A stretch of DNA of 64,000 nt from Syncephalis fuscata (taxonomy: Eukaryota; Zoopagomycota; Zoopagomycetes; Zoopagales; Piptocephalidaceae), in NCBI GenBank assembly GCA_025786725.1, contig JAHLTZ010000002.1, positions 620,001 to 684,000 on the forward strand, given 5' to 3'. Of the stretch, positions 25,857 through 39,208 are shown in pieces (the stretch's first letter is position 1; every line of letters begins with the position of its first letter). The notes beneath the pieces are model-generated. The model saw only the letters and a list, made by a program, of their open reading frames with translations. It had not been told where the DNA came from and searched no databases. Both the position numbers and the translations under genes were made by a program.

Positions 25857-28800
25857 ATGGCACCGCGTACTGATAGTAAGAAGGCTGGAGGCAATGCTTC
25901 AGCTTTAAAGCGTTTAAAGGATTCGCTGAAAACTGCCGGTTTAATCGGTCCAGCTGCAAAAACACAACATGGCAAGAAGAAACATAAGCAGCAACGGACA
26001 CAGGCCAATACTTCAGACGCTAGTCTACGTGCCGAACGTAAAAAGAAACTAGCTCAAGTAGAAAGTGCACTTAATCCATTCGAGGTCAAACTTACTCGTC
26101 AAAAGCATGAGGTAGTAGGGCGTAAAACGAAAGGTGCAGTGGGTCGTCCAGGTGTCACTAAACAGATAGGTGAAGAAAAGGTAATTAGATTTTATCTATA
26201 CTCTAATATGTTATTAACAAGAGTGAAATAATAGAGACGACAGACATTGTTAATCGAAATGAAAAGAAAGTCGAAATCAGGCGGTATTATTGATCGTCGA
26301 TTTGGTGAAAATGATGCAACAATGTCATTAGAAGATAAAATGCTTGAACGTTTCACTAAAGAACGTCAACGTCAATCGCGTGGGCGTAATTTTAATCTTG
26401 ATGATGGCAGTGACGAAGAAGATGGCGGCCTTATGGGTCTTACTCATATGGGCAAATCACTAGCTGATATGGATGAATTTGATGACTATGGTCTTGCAGT
26501 CGATGAAGATGATGACGGCACTACCGCCAATAGTAAAGGAGCCATTGATCGTGATACAGTAAGCCAGTTGCATTTTGGTGGCTTTGAATCAACACCGGGT
26601 GAACCAAGAAGCCGTGCCGATATTATGAAAGAAGTTATTGCCAAGAGTAAAATGCACAAGCATGAGCGGCAACAAGAGAAAGAAGTAGATGAAGCACTAC
26701 GAATGAAGCTTGACGAGGATCTTGGCGCCATTCAGTCTCTATTATTTGCGGCTACACCTTCAGAAAGTAGTAGTAGTGTTCTACAAACGGCCCGTCGAGG
26801 ATTACCATCACAAAGTGCACTGTTTGGCAAAGCACAAGCATTAAATGAGGTAAGCTAATATTTTATAATTAAACAATTGAATAACCATATAATATTGTAG
26901 GCGGCACGAGAAAAAGCAGAGGAGGAGGAGGAGGAGGAAGATAAATCTAAAACATTAAATTATGACATGTTAGTACGTGAATTAGCATCAGATAGACGTG
27001 CTCATGCCACTGATCGTACAAAAACGGAAGCTGAATTGGCGCAAGAAGAAAAAGAGAAATTGGAACGAGCAGAGGTAAATAGAATTATTTATAATGATAT
27101 AGATTAGAAATTAATGTTATTAATATTAATAGAGACATCGTAAACGTCGTATGGCTGGAGAAGATTCAGATACTGAAGATGAACAAGAGTCAGCCGCTGC
27201 CAAGAAGCGTAGAAAGGGAAATGCACCACAAGGTGATGATATTGAAGATGATTTTGTATTAGATGAAGATTTAGTTGATCCAACTGGATTTGGTAGTGGA
27301 TTGCGTGTAGCCAGTGATTCAGAAGATGAGGATGAGGATGAGGATGAGGATGAGGATGAGGATGGGGATGACAGTGAAGATGAAGAAGACAGTGATGAGG
27401 ATGAGGACAGTGAAGACGAAGATGAAGAGGATGGATCTGATTTAGATATTGATAGTAAAATACAAAATATAAAAGCAATAATTCGTTCATCTATAAGAAA
27501 GACTAAAAATGAGGAAGAAGAAGAAGAAGAATTAAAGGAATCAACATCTAAACAAGAAATACCATTTACTTTTCCAGCACCTGAAGATCATTCAGCTTTT
27601 TTACATCTAGTTAAACATTATAATGCAGAAGAGCAGTTTATTGTAGTTAAACGATTACGCACCATATATCATATTAGTTTAGGAGCAGCTAATCGAGAGA
27701 AACTACAAGTACGTATTAGACTATTATAACAATATAACAATAGTATACTAATATAATGAATAGACATTGCTAGTTGTTTTACTAGATCATGTTATGTATT
27801 GTGGATCATTGGTAGTACCTCAAGTTCAAGTAGTTAATAAACTATTTCCACATATTTATGAATTGACCACTCAATTCCCTGAAATAGCCACAGAACATAC
27901 ACGACAAGTATTACAACAATGGCAATCAGATATGATATCCGGTATGAATCAAGGTAAGTCACTATTAATACTAGTATTCATATTTATATTTATATTTATA
28001 TGTTATTATTAGATGACATAGATGCACCACCTACATTACCATCATCAAGTGAATTACTCTTTTTACTGGTTATTATGCGTTTATTTCCTACTTCTGATAA
28101 ATTACATCCAGTAATTACTCCTACTTTTCTTTATATTGGCCAGTGTTTGGGTCAAATGCCTGTACGTACTGGTCGAGATGTATTGGCCGGTCTTTTATTA
28201 TGTCAACTTTACATTGAGGTATGTATTAATGAGTCGTATTGCTATCTATAGTATTGTTAACGTTTCTATGTTATGAATAGGCTCAGTCAATGTCTAAACG
28301 TTTAATGCCTGAAGTATTCAATTATTTATATAGATTACTTGCAGCATTGCCCCCAACTACGAATACTAAATCATCAGTAGCATCTACTGAACTACCTGGC
28401 TACTTTCCCAGTGCTCTATCATTGCCTGATACATGGACATTGACTCAAGCTGATACACTAGTGTCGATAGAGCCGGCACCATTAGCATTTAAACAATTGA
28501 GTATTAAACAAAAGGATAATCAATTACCATTATCAAATGATATCAAGTAAGCAGCAATACTAACAATAGTGTATTAAAACTAATGATATCGATTAGGATT
28601 TCTGCATTTTATTTAATCCTCCAACTTATTCAACGATTGGCCGAGTTATCCGTTGGTTCATCCGCTTTCCCTGAACTATTCCGGCCAGCCATTGATTTAT
28701 TACAGCCATTGACTAAACTTGAACTATCAACAACGGTTATGGTACGTTATTAGATCATTATTAACACTATAATACATATTTATTAACTTTTGTATAGACA

Positions 28801-29181
28801 CGTCTTAATAGCGTTAACGAACAACTTAATAGGATGATTAAATTGGCTGTTCAGTCACGCAAACCACTGCAGCTACAACGTCACCGTCCTATGGCTATTC
28901 CGTCACATCAGCCTAAATTTGAAGAAAACTACTCGGTTGATAAACATTATGATCCAGATCGTGATAGAGCAGAGACTCAACGCTTACGGGCAATGCATCG
29001 TAAAGAACGTAAAGGTGCAATGCGTGAATTGCGTCGTGATAATCAGTTTATTGCCACGGAACGGGCCCGTGAACAAAAGGAGAAAGATGATGCGTATAAA
29101 CGCAAAATTCGTCATATTACTGGACTACTTACCGACGAACAAGGCGAGAAGAATAAATTGGAACGCAAGGCACGAAAATAA
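25857..29181 (+). CDS. NOP14: NOP14, small-subunit processome protein
   Basis: Nucleolar protein needed for 18S rRNA maturation. The N-terminal signature is clear: ALNPFEVKLTRQKHEVVGRK, then RRQTLLIEMKRKSKSGGIID and DRRFGENDATMSLEDKMLER. A long acidic stretch (Asp/Glu repeats at about 27,320-27,430) separates this from the C-terminal helical domain (YCGSLVVPQVQVVNKLFPHIYELT; CLGQMPVRTGRDVLAGLLLC; and the basic end KIRHITGLLTDEQGEKNKLE). About eight short introns are all in phase. No frame break is visible over about 2.6 kb of coding sequence, unlike genes elsewhere in the window. Convergent with NPL4. Complete. Confidence 0.96.
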
Positions 29182-29424
29182 TAGACAGGCATTCGCGTAT
29201 TATTTGCACATTAATATAGTTAGCGACATTCATGTAGTTGCTATAATTATGGTTATAATGATGATTGTTGTTGCCGCTTTATTCTTAGTATAATTCATAT
29301 AATTAATATAAACGATATTGAACTTTTCTCTTTCTCTCTTTCTCTCTTTTTCTCGTTATTAATAAGGAAAGAAAGTGTGTTATAGTTTGATTAAGGGGAA
29401 AACATTTAAAAACTATAACGCTTA
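29182..29424. other. Convergent spacer with CT-rich tract
   Basis: Lies between the NOP14 and NPL4 stops. A run of TCTCTTTCTC-type sequence at about 29,322-29,356 is the only visible feature. Confidence 0.5.
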
Positions 29425-32020
29425 TTACTCTTTAGGTAATCCACACATTGCACAGTCAGCACCTGGTCCCTCGTTAAGGAAGGTACAATGTTTACATTGC
29501 CATGGACCAGTACTATTTGTTCCACTGTATGGCTGATCTGCAGTATTGCCACTGCCATATGTATTGGTAGTGGATGTATGTCCTCCCGTAACTGGAATAA
29601 ACAAATAATATATATATATATATAAGTTTAGTGTTATACAAATAAACATAATACATAATACATACCCTCTTTTAGTAAACCAATTAATGCTTGCCATCCA
29701 TCCATTGACTGTAGATCACTTGTTGATACAGTATTAGGTGAAGTTATAAATTGTCCAAGTAGAGCAAGTTCTTCCTATATAAATACAGCAATATTAGTAT
29801 ATGTATATACATATCGATTACAGCCATATCTTACCTTGCTTAATATAGATAAATCATTAATGGATAGCAGTAAATGAAAATCGGATAATAACACCGGCAA
29901 CTGATCTGTATTACCATCAAGTATAGGTGACAAGTAGCGCTTTATTTCAACGGCGTCACCTTGTCTTAATGGTCGATTTTCAATTGAAAATTGATTTGTA
30001 TCGTTAAATAGCGGCAATGGATTTGTAGGTGCACCATGAGTTAGCTATTCATTAATCAGTCAATTAGTATAATTGGCATAATAGCGGCAGCTCCATACCG
30101 TAACAAGCCAGTATTCAACTGGGAAGCATGGCTTAGCATTACCACTTTCTTGTGAACCATATTCATTTTTACGTGAATAGAATACATCGGGAATGTATCG
30201 ACCGGGTGCCTCTGGCTTTACACGTAACAAAGATGGATTGATACTCGGTTCAATAAGATCGGCTTGTGACATGGCCATTGCCTCATTAGATACTTGGTAT
30301 GCACTAACTTCTATTTGATTTTGTGGATCACCTAATAGATAGCCAATAAGCTAGCTATTCCATACTAAACTGTAATCACTTACCGGATACAACACAAGAG
30401 ACAAATCGACTACCAAATGAACTGGTCGGTGACTTTTTCGTCATATATGGATGGCGTTGTTGCATTACAGCGGCAAATTGGCATTCTTGTGCTGACATAA
30501 AGAAGGATTTAATATGTCGTTTGCAAATAACACCGCCTTTGCCTTGGCCGTCATCCATCAAATCTGTCCATATCATACCAACCTATAATATAAAATAAGA
30601 AATTTAGCAACCAATTAATCGTTAATTGGCTATCTATCGCCACATACTGCCAACTTACTCGAGTTAGACCACAAGCAGCGGCTACTTCATCGGCTCGACA
30701 ATCGCCTTTAAAGTCTGGATCATCAACACCGGTCACTTCTACCCATAATGGATCGCATTTTTGATCTGGTTCGTAAATTGCTTCAACAACCGCTTTAACG
30801 CCCAAAGGCACTGCGTCATATTGTTCGTATCTTCCATAAAGCCAGCCAAATCGCTGGGCACCACTATGTCGCCATGCATCTAGAAAACGATTGATAATCT
30901 GCTGCGAAGAAAATTCAACATGATCAACCATTCGAAATTCCTGTCGTTTTAAAGTAACTGCACTTGGCTGGCATTTACTACAAATACTTTTAGGCCAAGG
31001 TGCATGTCCATTCTTGCAGTTTGGTTTTACTCGATAGTCAGGCATTTCCAATGGCTGATCGGCTATACCACGCCATTTGGAGAACTGGCCAAAACTAGCA
31101 TTTCCCGCTGATGCTTGGAGCTTTTTTAAATAAGCATAGAATGACATGTGTTTGATATTCTTTTCAGCTCTATATTTTTCATCATATGGCTATATAGCAT
31201 TATTTAAATAAAATTATCATATTAGATTGGTATATTGAATATATAGTGTTAGAATTACCTCTAATGGCATACAGTAAGTACAAACACCTGTAGAATGTCG
31301 ACAGCTTTGACAATAATACTATCAACAGACTACTCAAATAAGGACACTTTTTATCTATTACTTACAAGCGTGGATCTTTCTTTTGTGCAATACGACCATC
31401 CATTCGCTCCAATGCTTCATCCAATGACTTTTCTGTAGAGATTGGCGCCGCAGCTCCTGCCGTTGTATTGGCAGTAGACTCGAAAGCATCATTGTCGGTG
31501 GCAGGCTGCTTTCCCTTGCTGACAGCTGACATGTCATTTTTTGATATTATCTGTGCATATAACATTTCACCATGTCTATATAATGTAAATAAACATGCAT
31601 AACAGCAAATATCGCTTACTTAATATTCATATCAGCAAATGATGCCTCAGTATGATCAAGTGAATCGGTACCAGCAGGGTCGCGAGATATGTTAACGTCA
31701 TACAAATCATACGACGATAGAATCTCATTTAACTACTCAACAGCAAATTGGTAATAGTAGTTACTATTTGTTAATAGCTATTTATTGTCTGTAGCGTATG
31801 AATGTTTACCTTGTTTTTTAGTACAGACACATCATCGGTAGGCTCAACAGCCACTCGGTGCATACCTTCTTTGGAACGAACACGGATGATCTACATACAG
31901 TCGTCATTACAACCATAATAGCAATAGTAACAACAGCAATAATGGATACAATATAAACACAGGCATATATGTTAGATAACAAGCAGTACAAATGATATAT
32001 ACAGCTGGTGACCCTACCAT
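29425..32020 (-). CDS. NPL4: NPL4, Cdc48/p97 ubiquitin adaptor with NZF finger
   Basis: Ufd1-Npl4 heterodimer subunit that hands ubiquitylated proteins to Cdc48. The N-terminal ubiquitin-like part reads [20 protein letters not shown]. Next is the zf-NPL4 region ([16 protein letters not shown]...[19 protein letters not shown]). The MPN-like NPL4 domain follows ([49 protein letters not shown]). The C-terminus is a RanBP2-type finger ([23 protein letters not shown]). About nine introns are all in phase. The best first exon is only the ATG at 32018-32020, immediately followed by a GT donor, with the next exon beginning at the Ile-Ile codons near 31,893. The C-terminal finger is present in animal NPL4 and absent from baker's yeast. 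No frame break. Confidence 0.95.
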
Positions 32021-32109
32021 TGTCAATATAGTGTGGAATAGATATATGCAGTCAAAGGAATAAAAGGTTAATGCTGTCGTCATCCCAATTATTTATATTT
32101 ACCGTCACT
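32021..32109. promoter_or_regulatory. Very short divergent promoter of NPL4 and USB1
   Basis: Only 89 bp separate the two proposed start codons. If USB1 starts at the alternative upstream ATG at 32071 the gap is about 50 bp. Both transcripts must start within this space or overlap. Confidence 0.4.
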
Positions 32110-33420
32110 ATGTCTTATACATCACTTGTTGATTATGACACATCGAGTGACGAAGAATCACATAACAACAATGCAGCGATAGACTTGTTGAATACAGTAA
32201 AAGTAGACGAGATTAATGACAGTAAACTAACTACAGTCACGCGGAAAAGAAAAGCCGCCAATTACCATGGAGTAGCTTGTAGTAATAGGTAAGCAGTGTG
32301 TTGTCCGTTTACACCAATGCTTATCCGGCTAGTAAACGAGCTGGTCTAGTTGAACAGTCGCAGTATAATCCTTCAGAGTTACCGTCACGATCGCCACCGC
32401 CTCCACCTCCTGCATTTCATAGCTTGTTTGTTCGTCCTGGTAAATAGACTAGATTGACGACTGACTTTCTATAGTCCAATAATACAGATTATTGACTATA
32501 CTAATAGGTGGTCCACGCGATGATCCTAAACAGCATCAAGGTAGAATACGGGCCACACCGCATATTCGTGGTAATTGGTCTACTCATGTTTATCTATCGA
32601 GTAAGTGAACTGACAAACCATAGCTTTAATAGCTTATTACTGTGTAGTTCATCCATCTGAGGAACTGAGTGTATTATTACAGAAAATGTTTAATGCAGCT
32701 AAACAAAGTGTACCCAATCTACAATGGATTCAAGCAACAAATAACACTTTTATTCAAACAACAAAAGATAGTGTTGAAGAGACGCCACAAATGTTAAATG
32801 GTCCACTAGGCACAAACTGGGATTTACATCTTTCATTATCGCGACCTTGCTATCTTAAATTGTACCAATTAGACCATTTTACCCGCCAATTAAAAGAGAA
32901 ACTACAAGATATACAAAAGTAACTGACCATCTATTATTGTTTAAATGTAGATACTAATGCTTAGTTCAGATTTCATATCAACTTTTGTAATGCGGTACGG
33001 TTTGATAATGATGATCAAACGAGAGAATTTATTAGTTTAAGTGTAGGCCATGGTCAGTCTCAAGTAAGTGGACAATTAATTAATATTACAACCACTAACA
33101 CACTTGTTGGCAACAGTTAGCAAAATGTGTTCAGGCAGTTGATGAAGTTTTGGTCAATTTTCGTCAACCAACTTTTTATCAAGTAAGCTATTAAATAATC
33201 TGTATAGTTTGATATCATCTAATGGTAATAGCCTGCACACTTTCACGCTAGTTTTGCTTGGTGTTTACGCGAATCTACGGAGGGGATTGATGCACTGGCG
33301 ATCTGTGCAGCTGAGAAAGCCGCTGGATCACTGGAACGGTTGGCCGCCGTATCTTCGACGTGGATAACTAAAATACACTGCCGTATGGGCAATCGATATT
33401 GGAATATGTCTTTAAAATAA
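32110..33420 (+). CDS. USB1: USB1/Mpn1 U6 snRNA 3' exonuclease
   Basis: 2H-phosphoesterase that trims the oligo(U) tail of U6 snRNA in the nucleus. After an acidic, Pro-rich N-terminus the core shows the family's [19 protein letters not shown] start. Both HxS catalytic motifs are present: [10 protein letters not shown] and HFHASFAWC. About six introns are all in phase. It ends with ...[10 protein letters not shown] and TAA. The ATG at 32110 is chosen because the Ser/Asp-rich sequence after it ([16 protein letters not shown]) is typical; an in-frame ATG lies 39 bp upstream. It ends 70 bp from the convergent copper transporter. No frame break. Confidence 0.93.
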
Positions 33421-33490
33421 ATAGTCACTACCAATCTTTATTTAATAAAAGAAAGCCGTACAAATGCGCATTTGGCTAATGATGCATTGC

Positions 33491-34198
33491 TTAGTGGCAA
33501 GAAAGAGCACGCTCTGCGCCCATTCGACGTCCAAATAGGAAATGGCCAATACCAGCACCAATAACTGTTGCGAACATCAAATAGCCGTTGTAAGTCATAA
33601 ATATAAGCATAATTAGAAATCCAATGCCGGTTTGCAATGCGTACAAAATAGAGCGCACAACATGTTCCTCTTTGCTAACACTATGGCATTATTTATATGT
33701 TAGCCATTAGTAAATAAATTGCTATTGTTTATACGGCTACTAACCTGAATGATATATATCTATTTCTGCCTTGTAAAGGCTCATCCTCTCCAATGTTTTC
33801 TTCATTTAAGGCTGCTTGTTGGCGGCTTATCTCAGCTCCTACTAACCGGGCATCGTATTGGCGAGCCTTGCTACGTAGCAACTCGTAGTTGGCCGTAATG
33901 AGTGCCACCACGACACACGATAGTATCATTGTGCCAAGACCATGGATTTGCCACCAGTCAAATATGATACATACGCCATGAATGTTCCAATTGAATGTCA
34001 TCTATAGGTTGTGCAAGTATGGTTAGTTGACACTATATACAGCGTATTTAGAATAGTCATTCCTGGACGAATACTTACATTCATGGAGCAAGAGCTGCCA
34101 TGTTCCATACCATCATGACCGCCATGACCGCCGTGTCCATCGTGTGGCATAGGCATAGGTGCAGAATCCATAGAGTGATGTCCGAAGTGGTGGTCCAT
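33491..34198 (-). CDS. Ctr-family copper transporter
   Basis: Three-helix membrane protein forming a trimeric Cu(I) channel. The N-terminus is rich in Met and His (MDHHFGHHSMDSAPMPMPHD and a Gly-His stretch), typical of copper-binding ectodomains. TM1 follows the paired Met residues in CSMNMTFNWN. TM2 includes the MxxxM selectivity motif (LIMLIFM), and TM3 is Gly-rich (FATVIGAGIGHFLFG). Two introns are in phase. Stop TAA. About 180 residues, normal for the family. Plasma membrane or vacuolar location cannot be decided. Confidence 0.92.
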
Positions 34199-35334
34199 TG
34201 AGTGCAAGTATCAAGAAAGTAGTTAGCAAGCCAGTAGGTTGTCGGCGATAGAACGCTGCAAATGATATGAGGGGCAGGAGAAGAAAAGGAGTAAGTTGAC
34301 AAGACTCGGATAAAACAAATGACTAATCAGTCTAGACTTATATGGCAATCTCTATAAATAGTTGCATAATGCAAATTCAAACCATCTATTTTAAGAAATA
34401 ATTGGAAGATTCCTTAAGGCGTAAAAATCTGAGTAAAAGTATATGAATTTTAGTGGACGTAGTTTGAAGACATCACCAATGAATAACAAGTTATAATTCA
34501 TGCCAGTGTTAATGGTTATAAATAATTTTGTATAATAATACTTTACTCAATAGTAGCAATAATGCATTAATAAATGTCTATTAAAATTTATATGCCATTT
34601 GTTTTAGCAATATATCAATAAGCAAAATACGCTATATTCTATTAATAATAAAACAGAAATAAGAACAGTTTTGGATAGAGGAAGGTTAGAAGAATATAAC
34701 ATGATATAGAATAAAATAATTATATACCGAAAAGAGTGTAATTAATGATGTTGAAGTTATAGTGCATATAGTGCAATGATTAAAGTATATAGGAATATAT
34801 AATGAATAAAATGTGTCTATTACATTATAGAATAGAATGATATATAGTGGTGTGGGATAGAATTGGGATGATATAAATGAATAGAGTATATATGTGTACT
34901 GAATATATGCATACTGGATAATGAATCTATGATGATGAATGAGTATTTGACGATTAATGTCATTTACTACCCAATTCCATCTTCAATAGAACAATTTTGG
35001 TTCAATTACGCGAGTATTGTCAACTATAGTCATTTGACCATCAAATCATATTAAACTGTTAATAGAAGCAATAAATAATAATAATGTTTATTTTACAAGG
35101 TTTAAATATTAAATAACTATTTGATCATCTAATGGGTTATTTAATTTAGATATTCACGCTTTTAGTATCTAAATTATTTGTACAATATTTTTAACTAATG
35201 TTTTTTATTTGAAACATAATTAATTTGAATCGAGTGGCTATATTATATTTGTTGGTATTATTATGCATATACTAACTTTTTACATAACAAATAAATGAAA
35301 TAAATGTATACTGGATATAACTAAATCATAATCT
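34199..35334. other. AT-rich spacer with dispersed repeat
   Basis: No gene seen. The central part (about 34,600-35,060) is a copy of the dispersed repeat family. The first 300 bp probably include the copper-transporter promoter. Confidence 0.5.
34600..35060. repeat. Dispersed noncoding repeat family, copy 2
   Basis: Carries the same motif order as the other copies: TATTAATAATAAAACAGAA, GTTTTGGATAGAGGAAG, AAGTTATAGTGCATATAGTG, CATACTGGATAATGAATC, and the terminal block AGTCATTTGACCATCAAATC. It lies in the same orientation as the copy at 61 kb. No coding potential. Confidence 0.65.
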
Positions 35335-36451
35335 TTACTCTGTTTCCACGGCACGAGCGGCTGCTTCGATAGCCTCGGCTTCTTGTAGTGCAAGTACATC
35401 AACCGGTCCAAACTGCGATGCAGCAGCCTGTCCAGCCTCTGCACCACCTGCTGCACTAGCCGAAGCTTCAATAGAATCGGCATTTGTGCCATATTGCGCA
35501 TGATACTGCGCTACAAGTTTCTGTTCCTCCTGCCACTGTGCCACCGACCATAAAGCTGCACCAACAGCATTTGTAAACGAAAAGAATATATTTGCAATCG
35601 GAATTAGTTGTAAGAAATAACAGACCATTCCAAATCCTAGCCAATTGTCAATCACTGTATTTTTGTAACTTGGCTTCACTTACCAGCATACGCACGCCAA
35701 TGACGAACTGCATAGGCTCGGCTTTGTTTAAAGTCCCACCCTTTAACTTCAACATGGTAACGCGTTTGCTTTTCCCATGCGTACATCCAACCATTCACGT
35801 AGCAGAATACCATTGTGCCAGCAATAGGAATAGCATTGAGAGGAAAGGTGATAATAAGCAAAATAATACTAATAATACTTTGAGTGCAACACAGACCGCA
35901 ATCAGCCGCGCATCCACGGCAACACGCATCTGGACGGTCCGACAGCGGAAGACCCTTATCATGCCAGACGTAGTCAACCATGCTTTCCGCCAAGGCTGGA
36001 ATGATAATAAGCACAGCAATAAGTAGAATGAGTGCAGACATAAGCAGCGCTACGACTACGGACACTGTCCAGGCTAAACCGCTTGGACAGTTGGCTCTAA
36101 TAAGCGCATGCGCGATAAACGGCATGGCCGTAAAGCTGCCCGCCAACGACCCAAGAGCCACTACAAGAGCAATAAAAAATGCTAAAAAGAACAGCAGTTA
36201 GTATATATCCATGAATAGTATCAATACACCTACCACAAAAGCATTTTGCCCATAGTGCAGGATGTACAAGAAAGTACGCTATACCTTGTATCGGATAGCT
36301 GGAGGCTGGTAACAACATGTTGCTGAAGTAGATACGCTGTACAAGTGGTGAAGAAGAGTAAAAATATAAATGAAAGAAAAGTGCTGACCTTTGCGCACTT
36401 GTCGGCATTTAAACCAATCACATCCTGCAGCATGGCTTTATATTGTCGCAT
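35335..36451 (-). CDS. EI24/Rrt8-Lds-like multi-pass membrane protein
   Basis: Four exons in phase. The protein starts MRQYKAMLQDVIGL. Several hydrophobic segments follow: YPIQGIAYFLVHPALWA, FFIALVVALGSLAGSF, LAWTVSVVVALLMSALILLI and IISIILLIITFPLNAIPIAG. The recognisable end of the EI24/Rrt8/Lds family is GFGMVCYFLQLIPIANIFFS followed by FTNAVGAALW. In yeast, relatives sit on lipid droplets and the spore wall; in animals EI24 is an ER protein. A cytosolic Ala/Glu-rich tail of about 60 residues follows, and a Cys cluster (DACCRGCAADCGLCCTQS) lies between two membrane segments. No frame break; stop TAA. Function in this organism is inferred only. Confidence 0.7.
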
Positions 36452-39208
36452 TTTGTTTTATTTTTGCACTGCCATTGCTAATGCAAACTAAAATATGCAC
36501 CAGTACACGTGTTTGCTATATCGAATACGCTACAAGACAGCACAAAAATATTCAGAATTGCTAGACTCTTGGCATTGTTTAATATTTGGTGTAATTCGTA
36601 TTTATTATAGATATGGTATTACTAAGCTTGGCATTTGCTTTTACTCATTTTATTTATTAATTTATTAAACTAAACATTATAAACATAATGATCATCTGAA
36701 CAATACTAATATTACTGTGAACTGAATAGGCAATACTATAAACATCATTTGATTCATGTCCGCCAGCTGAGTTTAAATAGTAGCTTAGCATGTCGATGTA
36801 GCTTAATCAATACCATGAATATGTCGAATACTTTGTCGTCAGCTTTATCATAATTTATATTAACATCGTCTTATAACAATACAATACGTTTATTAAAAAC
36901 TTTTACAAAATAAATTGGTTTAAAACACATAGATATTAGACTACTTAGTTTGAGTAACGACATGGTATATTATCATTAGTATATTTGATGAACAATTAGT
37001 ATATGCTCAGCATATTTTGTTATTTAAATATAAACCATCTTACATTCAGTTGTTAATTGTTTTATATTCTATTGTTACTATTGCCTAAATTACATAATTC
37101 AACAAAGTTCAGTTTAAGCTTCGTTGTACTCTAATTAAGCTTTTTCCCATCAGTGCTCATTGCATTTACTCGCCATTTAATTACTGACAGTATTATAAAT
37201 ACTTAATACTGCCGGCCAAACATTCAATAAACAACTTTTTTTACTTACAATTATTTTTTAGCTTATTTTCAGATTTACACAGTTGAGACTTCTGTTTAAA
37301 TTACTAAATAATGCTATTTATTTGTAATAAAGGTTATTAAACTATTAAATTAATAATATTTATTAACTTAGATATCTACACATTGATTAAGCCACCTTTT
37401 ACCCCTTCTACTTTATTTGGTTGCTTAGCAAACCTTACATAACCATACATCTGGTTTTTTAACACTATAATAATTAGTAGTTTTATGACCAACTACCTTT
37501 TATTCATTTAATATACTGCCATTAATAAATTTAACTTGCCTGTTTATAAATATTGGCTGACAGGAATCACAAATCACAATCTACGTCACTAAATTTCTTT
37601 TTCTCTTTCTCTTTCTCTTTCTTCACACTTGATAACATTACTAATTGTATATACTTTTATATTTTATATGTGCCATCTAGTTAGTATCAGTAATTAAATG
37701 ATTACTAGTTAATTGCAAACACCTTCTACACTATGCCCTTGCATTGCTCTTTTTTGTAAATTACCTTCATTACTTCGAATATTATTATTGGTACTTTTAT
37801 TAATGTATTAAGTCCATTTCTAACTTGTTTTTATGTTATGTTAAATATATACTGCGAGTATCTCGCTGTATGCTTTGTTTTTGCTATGGGTTCCCATTGC
37901 AAAGCTGTTACTAGCACGAGCAGCAGTGGAGATCTATAGTAAACCAAAGTATAGAGTAAAGTTGACTATATTAACTAATATCTTTTTGACAAATACTTTG
38001 TTCTTTGCTCTTTTTCCGCTATTTGAACATTTTTATTATTTAGTACTTTTTTAAGTACCGATATTTTTACAGCGTTGTATTGACTTTTCTTTTTTTGCAT
38101 TTCTTTTTTGGTCCAATATTGTGACTGGCACCAACGTTTATTATGGATTATTACAATATATTATATTAACCAATACTTAAAACGCGTCATCTTATGAATG
38201 TTTAAACAATTGTTGCTACATTTTATTTGATTAACTGTGTTTCAACAAACATGGAAATGAATATACAAATTGAGGGAAGCATTGATAGTCTACATTCCAA
38301 AAGATTTTTCGCCTCTCATCAGTGAATAAGCTGTCTTTTTTTTTTGTTTAGTTGTTTAACAATATTACTGATAACTAAAACTGTCACGCAATAAAATTCC
38401 CACTTTTCTGCATCTAATTATTTGTCTTTTGTTCATTTATTAGCTTTATAGTCGTTTTAATGTATAAATTAGCTATGAGGCGTTATATTGTAAAAATAGT
38501 GCCATTATTATGAAATCTGTATGACTACTAATTAGTTTTATTATATAGCACTTGAATTAATACTAAACAATATAAATACTGAGTAAATACAGTATGTGAG
38601 TTGAAATTAAAGATTCAAATAGCTATAGGCCTTAAATGTATACACTATTTTTACATCCGTAACACATGGATAGCATGTGCTTAATATAGCTACACGTATG
38701 ATTGTCATTTCTTAAGAAAATATTAATTTTTACTATATTATTTTATCATTACTTAGTCTATCCTTATCACTATATGTTTAGTCTAATTTAATAATTGGTA
38801 TTAATAGAATGTTTTTATAACATATACCAAGCACTTGACTTAATTATTATACATTTTTACATTTGTTTATACTTTAACAAACCATATTATATTTTCTACA
38901 TCTCTTATCCATTAAATGCCTTTGCAATATATTTATACTATCTTTTGTAAAATAATTTACATGTTTAATCATAGTTTATTATTAACAGATTAAATGCACG
39001 ATAAGCAGCATTGAACAACTTTTACTGCTAATAAGCCAGGTATTAATTTTATTATATATGATAGACTTTTTGCAATATGTACTATCTTTGAGTATTGGCC
39101 GTGCATTTGTATCAATGCTAGATGGCATGGGTGTTCCTGTATAAGCCGTATACTCATTGTGTCTACTTTTTACTAAGACTGTAGTATTATTTTTGTTATC
39201 TATTCCAG
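36452..39208. other. Long gene-poor AT-rich region
   Basis: About 2.75 kb with no reading frame I would support. The first 500 bp resemble a diverged region at about 43,535-43,800. A short CTTT-repeat lies at about 37,595-37,622. I see no structured RNA or mobile element. Confidence 0.5.
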
